A DNA stretch of 64,000 bases from Macrocystis pyrifera (taxonomy: Eukaryota > Sar > Phaeophyceae > Laminariales > Laminariaceae), in contig JASSKH010000025.1 in assembly GCA_031763025.1 (NCBI GenBank), forward strand, positions 9,291,665 to 9,355,664, given 5' to 3'. Both the position numbers and the translations under genes were made by a program. The number at the start of each line of letters is the position of its first letter. The first letter of the stretch is position 1. Shown here in pieces: positions 21,588 to 33,129 of the stretch. Under the pieces are notes generated by a model, which had not been told where the DNA came from, ran no database searches, and saw nothing but the letters and a program-made list of their open reading frames with translations.

Positions 21588-21875
21588 GTAGTCCCGTTTT
21601 GGGGACAAAAGTCAAATTCTAACTACTGCGGGGGACCATAGTAAATAGGACAAAATTGTTAGTAAAAATAGGTAAATACATAGGTTTTTATGTATACCAT
21701 AGGTCCTATTAACTATGGACCCCCGTAATATTAATACGTGTATTTCGTCCCTAAAACGGGACTCCAGTCCTACAAGGGTTTCCGCAGTAGCTATTTTGTC
21801 CCCAAAAAGGAACTGCAGCCAAAAAAGGGTTTCCAAGTATTTCGTCCCCAAAACCGGACTGCACTCCTAACAGGG
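21588..21875. mobile_element. MITE family 2 cluster with nested family 1 element
   Basis: Arms gtagtcccgttttggggaca, cgtccctaaaacgggactcc, gtccccaaaaaggaactgca and gtccccaaaaccggactgca are spread over 290 bp, interrupted by the family 1 element at 21624-21730. Confidence 0.7.
21624..21730. mobile_element. MITE family 1, copy 7, nested in MITE family 2
   Basis: 107 bp, tactgcgggggaccatagta ... ctatggacccccgtaata. It splits a family-2 hairpin element (gtcccgttttggggac on its left, gtccctaaaacgggact on its right). Confidence 0.88.
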
Positions 21876-21884
21876 TTACAGCAG

Positions 21885-21992
21885 TATTACGGGGAGGCAT
21901 AGTAAATAGGACCTATGGTACACACGAAAACCTATATATTTACCAATTTTTACTCACAACATTTGGTCCCATTTACTATGGTCCCCCGTAAC
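21885..21992. mobile_element. MITE family 1, copy 8
   Basis: 108 bp, TATTACGGGGAGGCATAGTA ... tactatggtcccccgtaaca. Confidence 0.88.
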
Positions 21993-21999
21993 AGTTACA

Positions 22000-22735
22000 T
22001 TAATATTAATAGTAAAATTGCTCATCGGATTAATGAAGCGTACAGCCTCGTTTGTGTGAGATACTGCTGTACAGCTGTGTATACAACAAAGCACGTCAAG
22101 GGAGGAAGGACAGTCTCAGACATTTTCAGGTGTACACCCTACCGTGCGTGGCATGCGTCCGATATCTCGTCGTGGTTTGTTCGTGGAAGTATACATGGAC
22201 GCATCGCTTGGCAGTTACACCCTTCCCGTTGTCGAGAAACTCAAGCTTGGAAATTCCGGGGGGGGGGGGGGGTCATCGCTGTAGCGTGTGTTACAGCGAT
22301 TGTGATATGAGTGAGTCCAGCGTCACATTCGACGTGAACCTTGAACCTCTCGTATTTTACCACGTACACCTGTTCGATGACGAGACAGGCTACAACGGGC
22401 CCACGGCTACTAAAGACATCTTATTAATATAGTGTCATCTTCTTCGCACAGCTGTATGTTGCAGTGAACGTTCGGAGCCTAAGCGTGGCTGTTGGTTGAG
22501 AGCATGTATATGCACCCCTTCTGGGGTTGGATACGTGCAAGTTCTCCGCTGGTGAACATGAGTGCGCGATGTAAACACTCATACCGATGACACCTACGCA
22601 CCCCGCAAACCTGAAACATGCGTTGTAAGGATGTCAACGCCCCGCGAACAAGTTGATGCGGTGCGCGAAAGACTCTGAACCCCCTCAAACTCTCGGTAGT
22701 CTGGTACATTTTTTCCAATCATGGAGAACGCTCTT
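22000..22735. other. Short unassigned open frames
   Basis: 22052-22432 has an open plus frame of 126 codons ending SESSVTFDVNLEPLVFYHVH..., broken by a 13-G run at 22258-22272. It matches no family I recognise and codon use is not convincing. Confidence 0.25.
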
Positions 22736-23035
22736 GGCCCATGTAGAACGCCTTCCAATCATATGAAAACCCTTGCGCTCCTGTATAACGCCTTTAGTGC
22801 ATATAGAGCGCATGTAATCAATGTTTGAACGCTGTTCGTTGATGTACAACGCCTTCCGTCCGTTTCGAGCGCATTTTATTCATGTACGACGTCATTTGTC
22901 CATGCAGAACGCCTTCCGTCCATGTCGAACGCACTATGTTCATGTAGAACGTCTTTCGTTCATGCAGAAGGCCTTTCGTTCCTGTTGAAAATGTGCAACG
23001 CCTGCCGTTCATGTAAAACGCCTTGCATTAAGGTA
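22735..23035 (+). repeat. 20-bp minisatellite array
   Basis: About fifteen units of catgtagaacgcctttcgtt; catg recurs at 22881, 22901, 22921, 22941 and 22961. It ends about 440 bp before the 23477 gene. Confidence 0.9.
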
Positions 23036-23136
23036 AAACCCCATCCATGAGGCAAAGGGTGTGTGCCGGGCACCGGTTCACACTCTTCCGGTTTCCGAGC
23101 GATCGAACAGTATTTGTTTATTTACTTGGCATTCGG

Positions 23137-23141
23137 CCAAT
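23137..23141 (+). promoter_or_regulatory. Possible CCAAT box upstream of the 23477 gene
   Basis: The sequence cggccaatcag contains a CCAAT pentamer in CCAAT-box context about 340 bp before the start codon. No TATA box is evident between them. It may be chance. Confidence 0.2.
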
Positions 23142-23476
23142 CAGCTCCAGCAGGGCCAGCATGGCTGGGGCAGGACTTCGCCAACGACGGCCACGACTGT
23201 CACTACTGCCATTTTAGTCTAGGGTGTGAATGAACAATCCTTTTTCTTTGTGCCTCTCGGTTTTCTTCTTTTCTGGAAATGAATATGATAGATCAACGTT
23301 GAAGCTCATCGTGCTGCCCATTCTACTTACAGCGGCAAAACAAAATACAAATCACTTTATTAATAAAACTCAGGCCCCATAAAGCCCCCCGCTACCCTCG
23401 CTCGCCCTTTTATGTATGCCACACACCCTCTCTCCCCAGGCCTGCATTCCAGAAAGGCGTAAAAAAAACGAAAGGC

Positions 23477-23911
23477 ATGGGCGGGGCAAGTGACACCAAG
23501 GATGGCAAGACGTCAGTGGACGCCAAGGTAGTCTACAGTACGGCCGGGTTCTGCTCCGTCCTCGGCCTCGTCCTCCTTGTTGTGGGAGCCGTGGTCTACG
23601 TCCACAACGCGGACGACGGAGAATTGACGTGCTCATGCCCGGGGGGCGACTCGCAGTGCTGCGAAGAGATTCACAGCCTGTGTCCAGAGTGCTGGTGCGA
23701 AACAGATTCCGAAACCGGAGGGCAGTGCGCGGCTTTCGAACACACGGGGAAACATGGAGGGTCTGGGCTCGGCCTTGCCCTCGCTGGACTGGTTGTCTGC
23801 CTCGTAAGCGCGACGATGCTCATCACCATGCGCCGGTGCCAGAACTGGTCCGAGAAGAACCTACACGTTAGATATCCGGCGGTGACCCCCGGTGTAGACA
23901 CGATCGCGTAA
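23477..23911 (+). CDS. Small two-transmembrane cysteine-rich protein, unknown function
   Basis: A 144-residue open frame with strongly G/C-biased third positions, unlike the AT-rich surroundings, starting MGGASDTKDGK after AAAGGC. A basic/acidic N-terminus is followed by a hydrophobic segment (about residues 22-45), a loop with at least nine cysteines (about 50-80, including CSCPGG, QCC, CPECWC) and a second hydrophobic segment (about 97-115). The tail is MRRCQNWSEKN then a tyrosine-containing end. This suggests a tetraspan-like or receptor-like membrane protein with a disulphide-rich ectodomain between two helices. No family was recognised. A CCAAT pentamer lies 340 bp upstream. The segment ctctccccag at about 23431-23440 could be an acceptor, so the frame could also be the 3' exon of a longer gene. 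Function unknown. Confidence 0.65.
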   Translation: MGGASDTKDGKTSVDAKVVYSTAGFCSVLGLVLLVVGAVVYVHNADDGELTCSCPGGDSQCCEEIHSLCPECWCETDSETGGQCAAFEHTGKHGGSGLGLALAGLVVCLVSATMLITMRRCQNWSEKNLHVRYPAVTPGVDTIA

Positions 23912-24985
23912 AGGGACGAGTTTTGTTTTTCGTACGCACCTTTTTAGGTGGTTTTGCCGTTTTGACGCCGTTACTGTTTTTCGGTTCGTTTTTTTTTTAA
24001 TCCCGGAAATTTCTGGATGAATTCTAACCGGTCTCTCGGTGGGTTCGCTTCAGAAAGAAAACCGGAATTGTCACGGTGAATTTACCTGGTCGGTGGGCAT
24101 GGCGCCTTATGATGCTTATGAGGGGGTTGGGTGCTCTGTAGCTGTATGGTGTACAAGTCTGTCTTGCTTAAGGTTTTTCGTTGGAGCATTTGATTTTCCG
24201 CCTTCCGTCGCACCCATAAACTGCCGTCAGTAGACATATCTGGCTGTTGATGGTTGTGAGCGGATGAAGTGTGCCCACGTTTCGTTGTATTTTCGGTATT
24301 ATCCCTCGGGGCGTTTCTAGTGTTTTTTGGGCGTTTCGGTATCTGCTCACGAGTAATTTTGTTTCGTTTTGTTTCTTGTGGCAATCGTTCCGTAGCGTGC
24401 TGCGTTTTGCATTGTAGTTTTGTCGATTAAAGCATTGCTTTTTTGGGCTTTTTTTGTTGTTGTCTTACAGTAGCATGCTGCGTTTCGCTCTTGTTGTGAC
24501 GTTGTCTTAAGACGCCGCGTTTTCGGAACGCTCGCCCCTTTCCCCTGTACGGCGGTCGGTTCTGCGGACGAACTAGTAGTAGTCCGGTGATCGCTGTTAA
24601 TACGCAAATTATACCTGGTAGAGTATTAGTATGGTTCGTTTTGTCCGGTTCTATGAACAGACGCTTGTTCGAAAACAAAGCACCAGCCGGTGCAAATTTT
24701 CGCTTGTCTATTTTTATGTTTAGTCATAGGACATACCGTACCGGTCTTCATCACGCAAGTATACAGCAGGTTGAAGGTCTGGGATTGGGGGCTCCGCAGC
24801 CATAAGCACCATTAGGACCCCCCCCCTACCCCCGGTTTGATATGTGTTTGGCTTTTTTACTGTAACCATTGTTTGCTGTAGTTGTTGGTTGCTGTTCCAC
24901 CTTGTATTTTCGATTTGTTGTGTAGAGATGGAAGAGGATGGTGGAGATTCGCTCTCAACATGAGGTACCGATGGCCCTCTCATAA

Positions 24986-25380
24986 GAAATAAGAAGCCGG
25001 GATACTGGGCAACGATCGATTTCTTATTTTAAAGAAGGGTGAACAACTTCTCTCAAAATCTTTATTTACCCTGACAAGAAGCCGCGGTAGGAGCCCAGGC
25101 TAAATTGTTGTTTAGTTGAGAAAGGATGTGTTCCATACTCCCTCAACAACCGCTCGCGAATTTAATATTTCCCCCGATAAGAAGACGAGGTACTGGCCCA
25201 GGCTATAGGTTTCTCACGTATCCCACACATACTTTAGTAGAACCGCTCTCGAGTTTATCTTTTTCCCCCCCCCGATAAGAAACCGCGGCACTGGCGCTGA
25301 CTAGGTTTCTTGTCTTGAGCAAGGGTGGGTTTAATACTATGCCTGTAGTATGACCGCTCCCAAAAATTATTATTTATCCG
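24986..25380 (+). repeat. ~100-bp tandem repeat, four diverged units
   Basis: Each unit begins with a form of ccgataagaagccgcggtac, continues aggctaggtttcttgtctt and ends with aatttat-tttccc. Starts near 24986, 25069, 25172 and 25270. Confidence 0.75.
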
Positions 25381-25937
25381 GAAACCTCAGGCTGGGTTTA
25401 TTGCGCGGGGTTCTTTTCTTATAGCATGCCTTGTCATGAGAGGGACGGTAGTGTACTTAAAGTAGACTTGGGGTGGGGGGTTGGTCCGTTGAGTATCCTC
25501 TGGCCTTTCACAGTGGTAGTGGTCTTGCGCAGCTAGGCAGGGTGGGTGGTGTAGCACGATGGGAGAGGATCATCGTCGGTGGGTGTGTACCATACCACAC
25601 CGGTGATATTATACCTGGTGTACGTATACCAGGTGTGTATTACCAATAGCTTATTGTGCCGATTGTTATGCTGATTTTTGCGTGCTGGTGTGGAGTTAGA
25701 GGCGGTAACGTATCATAACACATGGGTGGTATGTATTGCCAGGTACTTGTCACGCTAATTATTATGCTGATTTTGCATGCTGGTGTCAAGGCGGCTAGAG
25801 GCGTTGCAGTTGGGGACTGGCACGACCTTTTTTGACGCAACAAGTTACGTAGGGTTATATGAAGTCAAGCAAAATCATGCAAGGTTATAAAAAAAAGCAG
25901 TGCGCAAAAAAAAGCTGCAGCCTACCGGCTATATCTC

Positions 25938-27290
25938 TCACACCTGGCGGACATACTCAGTGTCGTGGACCCTGTACTCCCTGTGTTTTTGTGGGGCTGA
26001 CACATCTGGAGGCAGAGGCAGCGCACGATTTTCCTGGGGCTCCTCATTTGAGGAGCTCTGCAGTCCACGCTTCTGACCTCCGGAGCCGAACGCCCTACCG
26101 CTGTGACCAGGAAGACGGGTAGTGATTTTTCGCCTGTGGCCCGGGAGTGCACCTTTGTAGCCCCCCTGCTCGCCGATTTTGGCCGCGGCACCCCCTTCTT
26201 TCGCCGAAGACAGCGAGGGCTGCTGTGTTGAGGGGAGGGCATGTGACGGTCGCATGGTCGTAGGTGGTCGAATGTTGGTCGGGGGCAGCCGATGTTGGGA
26301 ATCCATACTTGAAACAAACTATTTTCCAGGTTTATCTGGGATCCTTTGAGAATAATCCAGAAGAAAAAAAAAACCCGAGTAAGAAACCTAGAAAATAATA
26401 TTTAAAAAGTCGAGATATTATGTGAGCTGGCGCACTCGAGCCATATCTTCCATATGAGAAAGTGCCTCACTATCCTGCTAAAATTAGAAACGCTGCAAGC
26501 GTTTCGTCTAGACGAGCTCCCTGTGGATCCCTCGTGCAGGCGAGCTGCGCTTGGCGCCCTTTTCTCCCTTGGTACAGCAACTGCTGATCAAATTTGTTAT
26601 ACGATGGATACTGTGTTCCCAGCAGCCCAGTCTTACGGCGCGAGCTTCCCAGGAGCACAATGTGAAGAAGATGGTATAAAGTTGTTTTCATCAGCTGGCC
26701 CCGGAAGCTGAAGAGAGAAGTATGTGGAGTGAGCTGATAGGCGACGGTCGGCAAAGTCACCATGCTCGACTCCACCTACAATTCCCAGAGCATTCAAATT
26801 CTCATAATTCTAAAGTGTTCCTACTGGTAGATTGGTCCCAGAAACAGTCAACAAGGACCTTCAGGAATATGCCACTTGTCATTCCCTTAGCATTCATTCC
26901 GCAATATCCCGTCTGACTATCCGATACAACCATCGTATGGTTCTACTTCGTCCGATAAGACAAGCTCTATCGAACACCTTCCCTGGCGCTGGATCAACTA
27001 ACAAGCCTCGAAAAACATCAGCAACTACCAGAAATGTTTTACGACGAAAAACTTGTATCCCCAAAAAAAACCGCGGTGTTTCTCAAAACTCTCCCGAGCA
27101 ATCGCTTTTGTGAAAATATCCGCGTACTGATCTTCCACCTTTAGGTACTTGACGGGCAAGTCTCCTTTACCTACCACCTCGCGCAACAAGCGGTACCTCA
27201 CATCGCGATGCTTGCCATTGGACGAGCTCAGCGGGTTTTAGGGCAAGTCGATCGAAATCTTGTTGTCTTCAAACATTATTATTATTATGC
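25938..27290 (-). mobile_element. Copia-type element fragments
   Basis: On the minus strand 27066-27282 reads NPLSSSNGKHRDVRYRLLRE, VKYLKVEDQYADIFTKAIAR and ESFEKHRG. This is the end of the copia RNase H domain (family wording SKHIDVRYHFIRE, EQxADIFTKxLP, FxKHR). Further along, about 26980-26340 may be an LTR. Then 26306-25938 is an open frame (MDSQHRLPPTNIRPP...) in the place expected for the gag start of a neighbouring copy. LTR limits could not be fixed. Confidence 0.6.
27066..27282 (-). pseudogene. Copia RNase H C-terminal fragment
   Basis: Carries the GKHRDVRY, VEDQYADIFTKA and FEKHRG motifs of Ty1/copia RNase H on the minus strand. An in-frame stop (ISIDLP then stop) precedes it and the rest of pol is missing. 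A remnant. Confidence 0.8.
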
Positions 27291-27441
27291 TTGCCTTCCG
27301 ACAATATAGCGTAGATGCCGTTCCTATATTAACCAAATATCCTTCCGCAAATCAGTAGTATCCCTCATACACTTCTCTGCCAGTCGTTTCCAAATTTCCA
27401 TTCCCCACATCAGTTCATTTTAGCTACCCGTATAATATCTC

Positions 27442-28050
27442 CTATTCCTCATCAACGTTCCATCCCCAGGTCATTGGCCGCATTCCTCCGGCTTCTTCTT
27501 CCCTTCCCCTAGCGGCCTGGCGGTCCATCAGGGCTAGTTTATACCTGTGTACTCTGCGTGAAATCGCGACCTGTGTGGTCACCGAGATGATCTGGAAGAA
27601 GCGTTCTTTGCAGACGCCCTTCCGCGCCAGGGACGATCCGTCCGTCCCTCCGACTATACTTGCCGCCAACTGATCAGTTAGATCGCTGCCTTCCTTTCCG
27701 AGGGGCCCAAAGCTTTCCACCGCGAGGGTGGCGAGTTTGTAGCTGCGCTCGTCGGAGAACACCTGTCCCGGACGAGCGTAGTGACTGCGCTTGCGCGCCT
27801 CAGAAGTGGAAGCAGCTGATCGGTCTCGGTCAGCGCTGCCTGCCCGCATGTGGATCCCCGTTTGTGGATCCACATACGTGACGTCGAGGAGTATCGCTTT
27901 ATCGCGATACTCTGATGCCGTAGCATCTCGGAGTCCTCCTGCCTCGATGACGATGTCCATGCGGAGATCCCTGTTTGCGTGGAAGGGGGCTCCGCTTTCC
28001 ATTTGGTGGCGGATGGACATCCTCTTGAAGGTGCGGGAGAGTGCGTGCAC
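27442..28050 (-). pseudogene. Restriction-like endonuclease domain of the non-LTR element
   Basis: A 202-codon minus-strand frame with spaced acidic residues DIVIEAGG and LLDVTYVDP, then KRSHYARPG and LATLAVESFGPLG. The arrangement fits a PD-(D/E)XK nuclease core. A CPCCGA zinc motif precedes it at 28122-28141. Family assignment is by motif pattern only. Confidence 0.6.
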
Positions 28051-28360
28051 CAGAGGCTGGTGCTGGTTTACTTGCGCGCCCGATCGATGACATAATCGTG
28101 CATGTCACGTATTAGCCTCCGCTGCACCGCAGCAGGGGCACCTTGCCGCTAGGAACTCCTCAATCCCCAGAAACCCGCCTTCCCGCAGCCACAAACTCTG
28201 ACGGTGGGATGACTCTGGCCGCGTCGACAGGTCTCGCCCTTAGGAATGCAGTAGCCCCTGGTCCCGATTGGCTCCGTTGCCGGGCCTTGGCCAGACCCCT
28301 CGACTCTTTCTCTTCTTGTGGGTTACCCGTGCCTCGCTGGGTCGTCGGCTCGACGGGGAG

Positions 28361-29215
28361 CTAGTCCATTGAAGCAACGTATCTCTCATAACGGACTCGG
28401 TTTACAAGCTTTCCCAGACTATGCTGCGCCTTGCTGGAGCTGATAGATTCGGCATCGTGTGCCGGCAACACTTCCGCAACCGACAAACCTGAGGCCTCTT
28501 GCTCTCCTCCTCGAAATGCTCTATCCCGCCAGCTTTCCGGCACGATGTTCGCCATGGCTTCTTCTGAAACCCCATGCACATCGCGGAGGTCCCTGATGCT
28601 GTTCCAGATGCGCCGGACGACGTCTGAATCGGGGAGCTCCCTCCGGACTTTGTCCCCGATAGCGCCGGACAGGTCAGCAAGCACCTCCGGCACCGTCGCC
28701 ACCAGGCTTCCGACGGACGCTGACATCCTCCGAGCTTCAGCCGACGCCAGTCCAAACCCTCCGGCCCCCGTGGTCAGTCTTGCCTGCGGCTGTTGGTAAG
28801 GCTGCAAGACCAGCTGATTTGTTGGGCACCCATTCTCGACGAACGACGTTTCTTCTGCTGTCCCCGGGAGATCAAGCAAGTTCTCCAGCATCCACATCGC
28901 GTTGCCGTCTGCTTTTAGGCATGCGGGCAGGGACATTTCCGGGTCCATCACTCTTTCTATATAGGCGGTCCGTTGCACCGTAGAGCCGGCAGCGATCAGG
29001 TTGGCTGCTTGTTTGTCTGGCATACGCGGTAGCATCCGCGCGAGTTGTTCCGCTCCCCCGTTTTGGACTATCTCCATTGCGCTCTCCATCGCGTATTCGT
29101 CGGTACCGACGGGAACCCCAACCACCTTTGCTCCACCCCGTTCCGCGATGCGGACGCCAATACCTTCAAGAAGGGCGATTTGTTCCGGCGTAGGTACGTG
29201 CCCCTTCGGGGGCAA
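28361..29215 (-). pseudogene. RT thumb/connection region of the non-LTR element
   Basis: A 284-codon minus-strand frame in the same phase as the YLDD frame, separated from it only by the TAG at 29267. Contains EQIALLEGIGVRIAERGGAK, ARMLPRMPDKQAANLIAAGS and TVQRTAYIERVMDPEM. These are typical of the post-RT region in this class. Confidence 0.65.
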
Positions 29216-29266
29216 GGCAACCGTTTTGCCCGGATTGATTGCAATGCCAATGTTGGACAGCTCACG

Positions 29267-30549
29267 CTATAGGAAAGGCACAACTTCCACAGTATCGGGT
29301 GTGATTTCCATCATTCTGATGCTGATGTCGTCTAAGTAGGCGAATGCCTCCACTCCTTTTGGCTCGAGCTCCGCTTGGGTCCGCTTCAGCACCGGTACGA
29401 GAGGCATGCAAAACAACGCCGGCCCCATGGCATCCCCTTGCTGTACCCCACTGGAGCATTCAATCTTGCGCCTTTCTCCCCCGATTCCATCTGGAAGAAC
29501 ACGGGAGAAGTTCTTTCCCCGTAACACTTTGTCACGAACGGTGTAAGCGCAGGCGCGTAGGTGGCTACCTCTGCAAGCACAGCCGTCCGTTTCACCGTGT
29601 TGAAGGCGTTGGAGCAGTCTGTGAGAATCAGCCAGTTTTTTGCCTCGTGGTGTACCCGGGCGCGTAACGCTACCTGCTCCACCCCCCCTCGTACTCCGAC
29701 TCCAAACTGTCTCGCCTCGCGGTTGGTCTCCTCTAGTCGTGGTCGCCACTGCCGCATGGTCCGGGCTGCGAGAAGGCGTCTCCGTGTCATCCCTACGCAG
29801 ACGGGGCGGCATTTTTCACCCAAGGCAGTGAGGTTGGATTGCAGGAAAAGCTGCCGGAATTCCGGCGGAAAGGCGTTTGGATCGTCGATAATTCTTCTCC
29901 AGAAGGCTTCAATGAGAGCCCCGCATTTTTCGCGCCCAATGCCAGTCCTGATAATTGACTGCAGGCGCGAAAAGCGCAAGCCATCGCTTCCTGCGCCTGA
30001 TACCGCGTTGCGAGAGTTGATGACCTCGAGGGCCACCTGTGGGTCGAATTCTTCCTTCGGGCGCCACTTGGGCCCACTCCCTTCCTCCGGGTCGGAGGAA
30101 CTTGCAGCCACCGCTGCCGCTGCTGCTTCGGAGACGGCGGTCTGATCCTCCTCCAGGAACTTTGCTTTCACTCGCTCCCACGTTTCCTCGCTCCCCGGCG
30201 CGCGTGGCTCCGCGAGGAGGTTGCGTGCTGGGACAGGCACCCCCCCTGGATGGCGGCATGCTGAAGACGCCTTCTTGAACAAATTAGCGTCCGTCACTTC
30301 GCGAGCTTGACCCCTCTGTCTTGTCGATGTTCGACGGGTATACTCCATTAACCACGGGAGTAGAAGGGTGAAATCACCGCGTTCGACAGACGCGAACCTC
30401 TCGCGCCGCTTCACTCGGCCATCCTGCGAGTGCAGTAGAGCCGGGAGGATGTACCAAAGCTTGATTGACCTCAAGAGTGAAGTCGGCGTCAGACAGCCGA
30501 AAACATCGGCGACGCAAGAATAGGCATCAAGAAAACCAACACTCGCCAC
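29267..30549 (-). pseudogene. Reverse transcriptase core (frameshifted)
   Basis: Two overlapping minus-strand frames, 30549-29386 and 29812-29267, are joined by a frameshift near 29475. They contain RT motifs A (DCSNAFNT), B (GVQQGDAMGPALF) and C (YLDD). The upstream part (PEFRQLFLQSNLTALGEK, CRPVCVGMTRRRL) matches the fingers region seen in algal and protist non-LTR elements. Confidence 0.8.
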
Positions 30550-30959
30550 ACATACAGAGCCTCTTTCACCCCGTCAACCATCGCAACATAGCGAGATTCC
30601 GCAGCAAACAGCTACGCCAGAGACCGAACGCCTGTCCTCGGCTTTGTGGGCGTAGACGTACTACCGTACTTATTCCACCCAGAACGAACCAAGCATCAAA
30701 CAACTACTCTGTCAAAGTAAAGGATGAAAATGGCAAACAGCGCACGAATGCCTATCATCGGGGGCAATACAATTAATAGCAGTAGTAGTGTAGCTCAGGT
30801 GTGAAGAGCCACTTGGACACAATCACTACATAACGATACTTCTGTACAAATAATACGCAATAAGGATGTTAGATACAGTATGTCCATATCATATAGGCTT
30901 TCAAGAACGTACCGGTATCTATCGCGAACCTGTGGCCGTTGTCACTCACGCATCTTTCT

Positions 30960-31620
30960 TTGTTCGGAGGTGATTTCAGCCTAAAAGTACCTCCGAATGA
31001 TCAAGGAGCAGGACATACATGTATCGAGGATACGAGTGTAGTCATATGTCGAGCAAGAAGCGATGACTGGGCGCAATGCCGAGCCTACCCCGGCAGTAAG
31101 TGTCATTGATGACCCCAGACAGGTTCAATATCTTACGACCGTGGTCATCGCGCTTGGTAACTCATTTCGTAGTTTCGGTGGCACTTTTTTATCTAAAAGT
31201 GCCTCCAAATAATGCTCAGGGGGGCAAAATTATGGAAGATACGAGCGCGTCGTCCCCGTAAGCTCCAGCTCAGAGGGGTAAAACTAGGAAAGATACGCCC
31301 TCACCCCCGTATGTCGATGCCAGGCCGCAACACTTTACCCCCAACAGCAGCATGTGCCATTGGCAAAATCAAACGAGTCTGGTATGTTGTGGTCGTCGTT
31401 ATCACGAGGGGTAGCTCGCTTTGTTTGTGGGGGCACTATTAGCACTTTTAGATACTTGAAGCGCCTCCGGATAATGCTCAGAGGCAAGATACGAGCGCAT
31501 CCCTGTATATCGAGCAAGTACCGGTGCCAGGCCGAATACTGTTGCATCTACGACACCAGCAAGTGCCGTAGACAGCATCAACGAAGTCTGGTATGTTACG
31601 GTCGTCGTCGTCGCTGGAGG
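30960..31620 (+). repeat. Diverged ~200-250-bp tandem repeat
   Basis: Units contain gcctccgaataatgctcag, gatacgagcgcatcc, gatgccaggccgcaata and aacgagtctggtatgttg. A further unit is at 32825-33070. Confidence 0.65.
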
Positions 31621-32284
31621 TAATATATACCAGTATCTGCTATATAACGTTCATCTTATGTCCGGAAAACAATACTGCAATCAAGTGATATTTGATGCCC
31701 AAGTTGTCACAGCAACTTAGAGTAGACCAAATGAAAAAAAAGGTTTTTTTTTCTCCCACACATTCAAAACGCACGCTTCTCCCTACGCCAGCATGTCCGG
31801 CACCGTCTTCTTACGTCGCAAGTTGGCATACTGTAGTACAGCTTGTACTTGCGCCGTGCTTGTCGTCGTGGCCACAGCGATTCGCGGCTGCTCTATTGCA
31901 GCAGTGCGGTTGCTATACTTTGAATATTCGCTGAAGTTGTATCGTTCATCTCTCTGATACTTGTATCACATGATACGTGCGTCGCCTTCTGTCACCGTGC
32001 GCGACAAAAGCACCACTGATCTAGAAACGGACGGGGTTTCTGAAGGCCCCTGCATACCATATCTGTCCTCTTCTGCTCGTGTTCAAAGCCTTCCCGAAAT
32101 CGCGAAGCTTGGTCGTGCTGAATGGCCTACTTGCCAGGTACCAGGGGTCTAGTCCTGAGACAAGCAAGCATATGCCTATTCCACCGCATACCAGGTACCA
32201 GGTGGTACCAGGAATCAGGTACCAGAGAGCACCAACCACCATCCTCAAGTCGAACACCACCGCCACCACCACCGGCTGAGTACC

Positions 32285-32560
32285 ACCAGCAGCAGAAGTT
32301 TATCGCTGGTGGTGGTGGTGGTGGTGGTGGGCATCTACGTTTGCTGCGTGCTCACTGGAAAACCAAGTACAAAAGGTACCACGTTCCAGTGATGATCATC
32401 CTCCTCACCACCACCAGCTGATGATACAGCCGCAACAAGAGAAGCTTGTTGCTGATGGTTGTGGTGGTGGTGGTGGTGGTGGTGGTGGTGGCAGTGATGA
32501 TGGTTGCTGCTGCTGGATATGGTGATTGTGGCGATGCGCATCTATAGGTCGCCCTGGCGG
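32285..32560 (+). repeat. (GGT)n tracts in inverted pairs
   Basis: ggtggtggtggtggtgg runs at about 32307-32330 and 32457-32492, with caccaccaccgg-type runs near 32255-32275 and 32405-32420. Simple sequence only. Confidence 0.85.
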
Positions 32561-33129
32561 GCTAGTGACAAACTCGAATGCTGCTGAGGGTTGGTGCTGG
32601 AGTCGCGTCCCACGTGGGTCGAACTTTTGAGTTTTTTGGCAAAAACAAATTAAAAACGGAATCAATTGCTGAGAGCGCCTAGAGTGGGTAGGCGCAATTC
32701 GATGCGAGTCGACGAGGCAGGAAAGGGCTGAAGCCTTCTCGCGATAAAAATGCAAGGCAAGAACCGTAGTGGGGAAGAGGGAGAAGGGCCTGCTTTGCGA
32801 CCCCGGATCTGAGTTATGACTAGGAAGGCACTTTTAGCACATGCTCAGCAGGGAGCGAATAAAAATAAGTTCAATAGGGAATACGAGCGCATCCGAATAT
32901 TGAGCAAGCAACGATGGCAGGCCGCAATATTTTACCCTCGACTGCAGCAGGTGTCATAGGCAACATCCAACAAGTCTGCTGTTGTACTTTGCGATCGTAG
33001 TGATCGCCGTTGCTACTAAGCGCTTGTCAAATTTTCTGGCGGCACTTTAGCTCCGGTGGCGCGTTTAACCACAGAGTGCCTCCGGTGGCACTTTCTTTGT
33101 CAACATTGTCAGAAGGCAAATAATAATAA

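Larger units (their letters stand above)
27442..30560 (-). mobile_element. Non-LTR retrotransposon with PD-(D/E)XK-like C-terminus, inactivated
   Basis: Reading the minus strand from 30549 down, the N-terminal half leads into reverse transcriptase. Seen: NWLILTDCSNAFNTVKR (motif A), CSSGVQQGDAMGPALFC (motif B) and AFAYLDDISIRM (catalytic YLDD, 29327-29338). It continues through IAINPGKTVALPPKGH and a long thumb/connection region. Then come a CPCCGA zinc-binding motif at about 28122-28141 and a C-terminal domain with RMDIVIEAGG, AILLDVTYVDPQ and an ESFGPLG stretch. The latter resembles the restriction-like PD-(D/E)XK endonuclease of R2/NeSL/Dualen-type elements. A frameshift near 29475, a stop at 29267-29269, a stop at 28361 and a further frameshift show it is dead. 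Confidence 0.8.
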
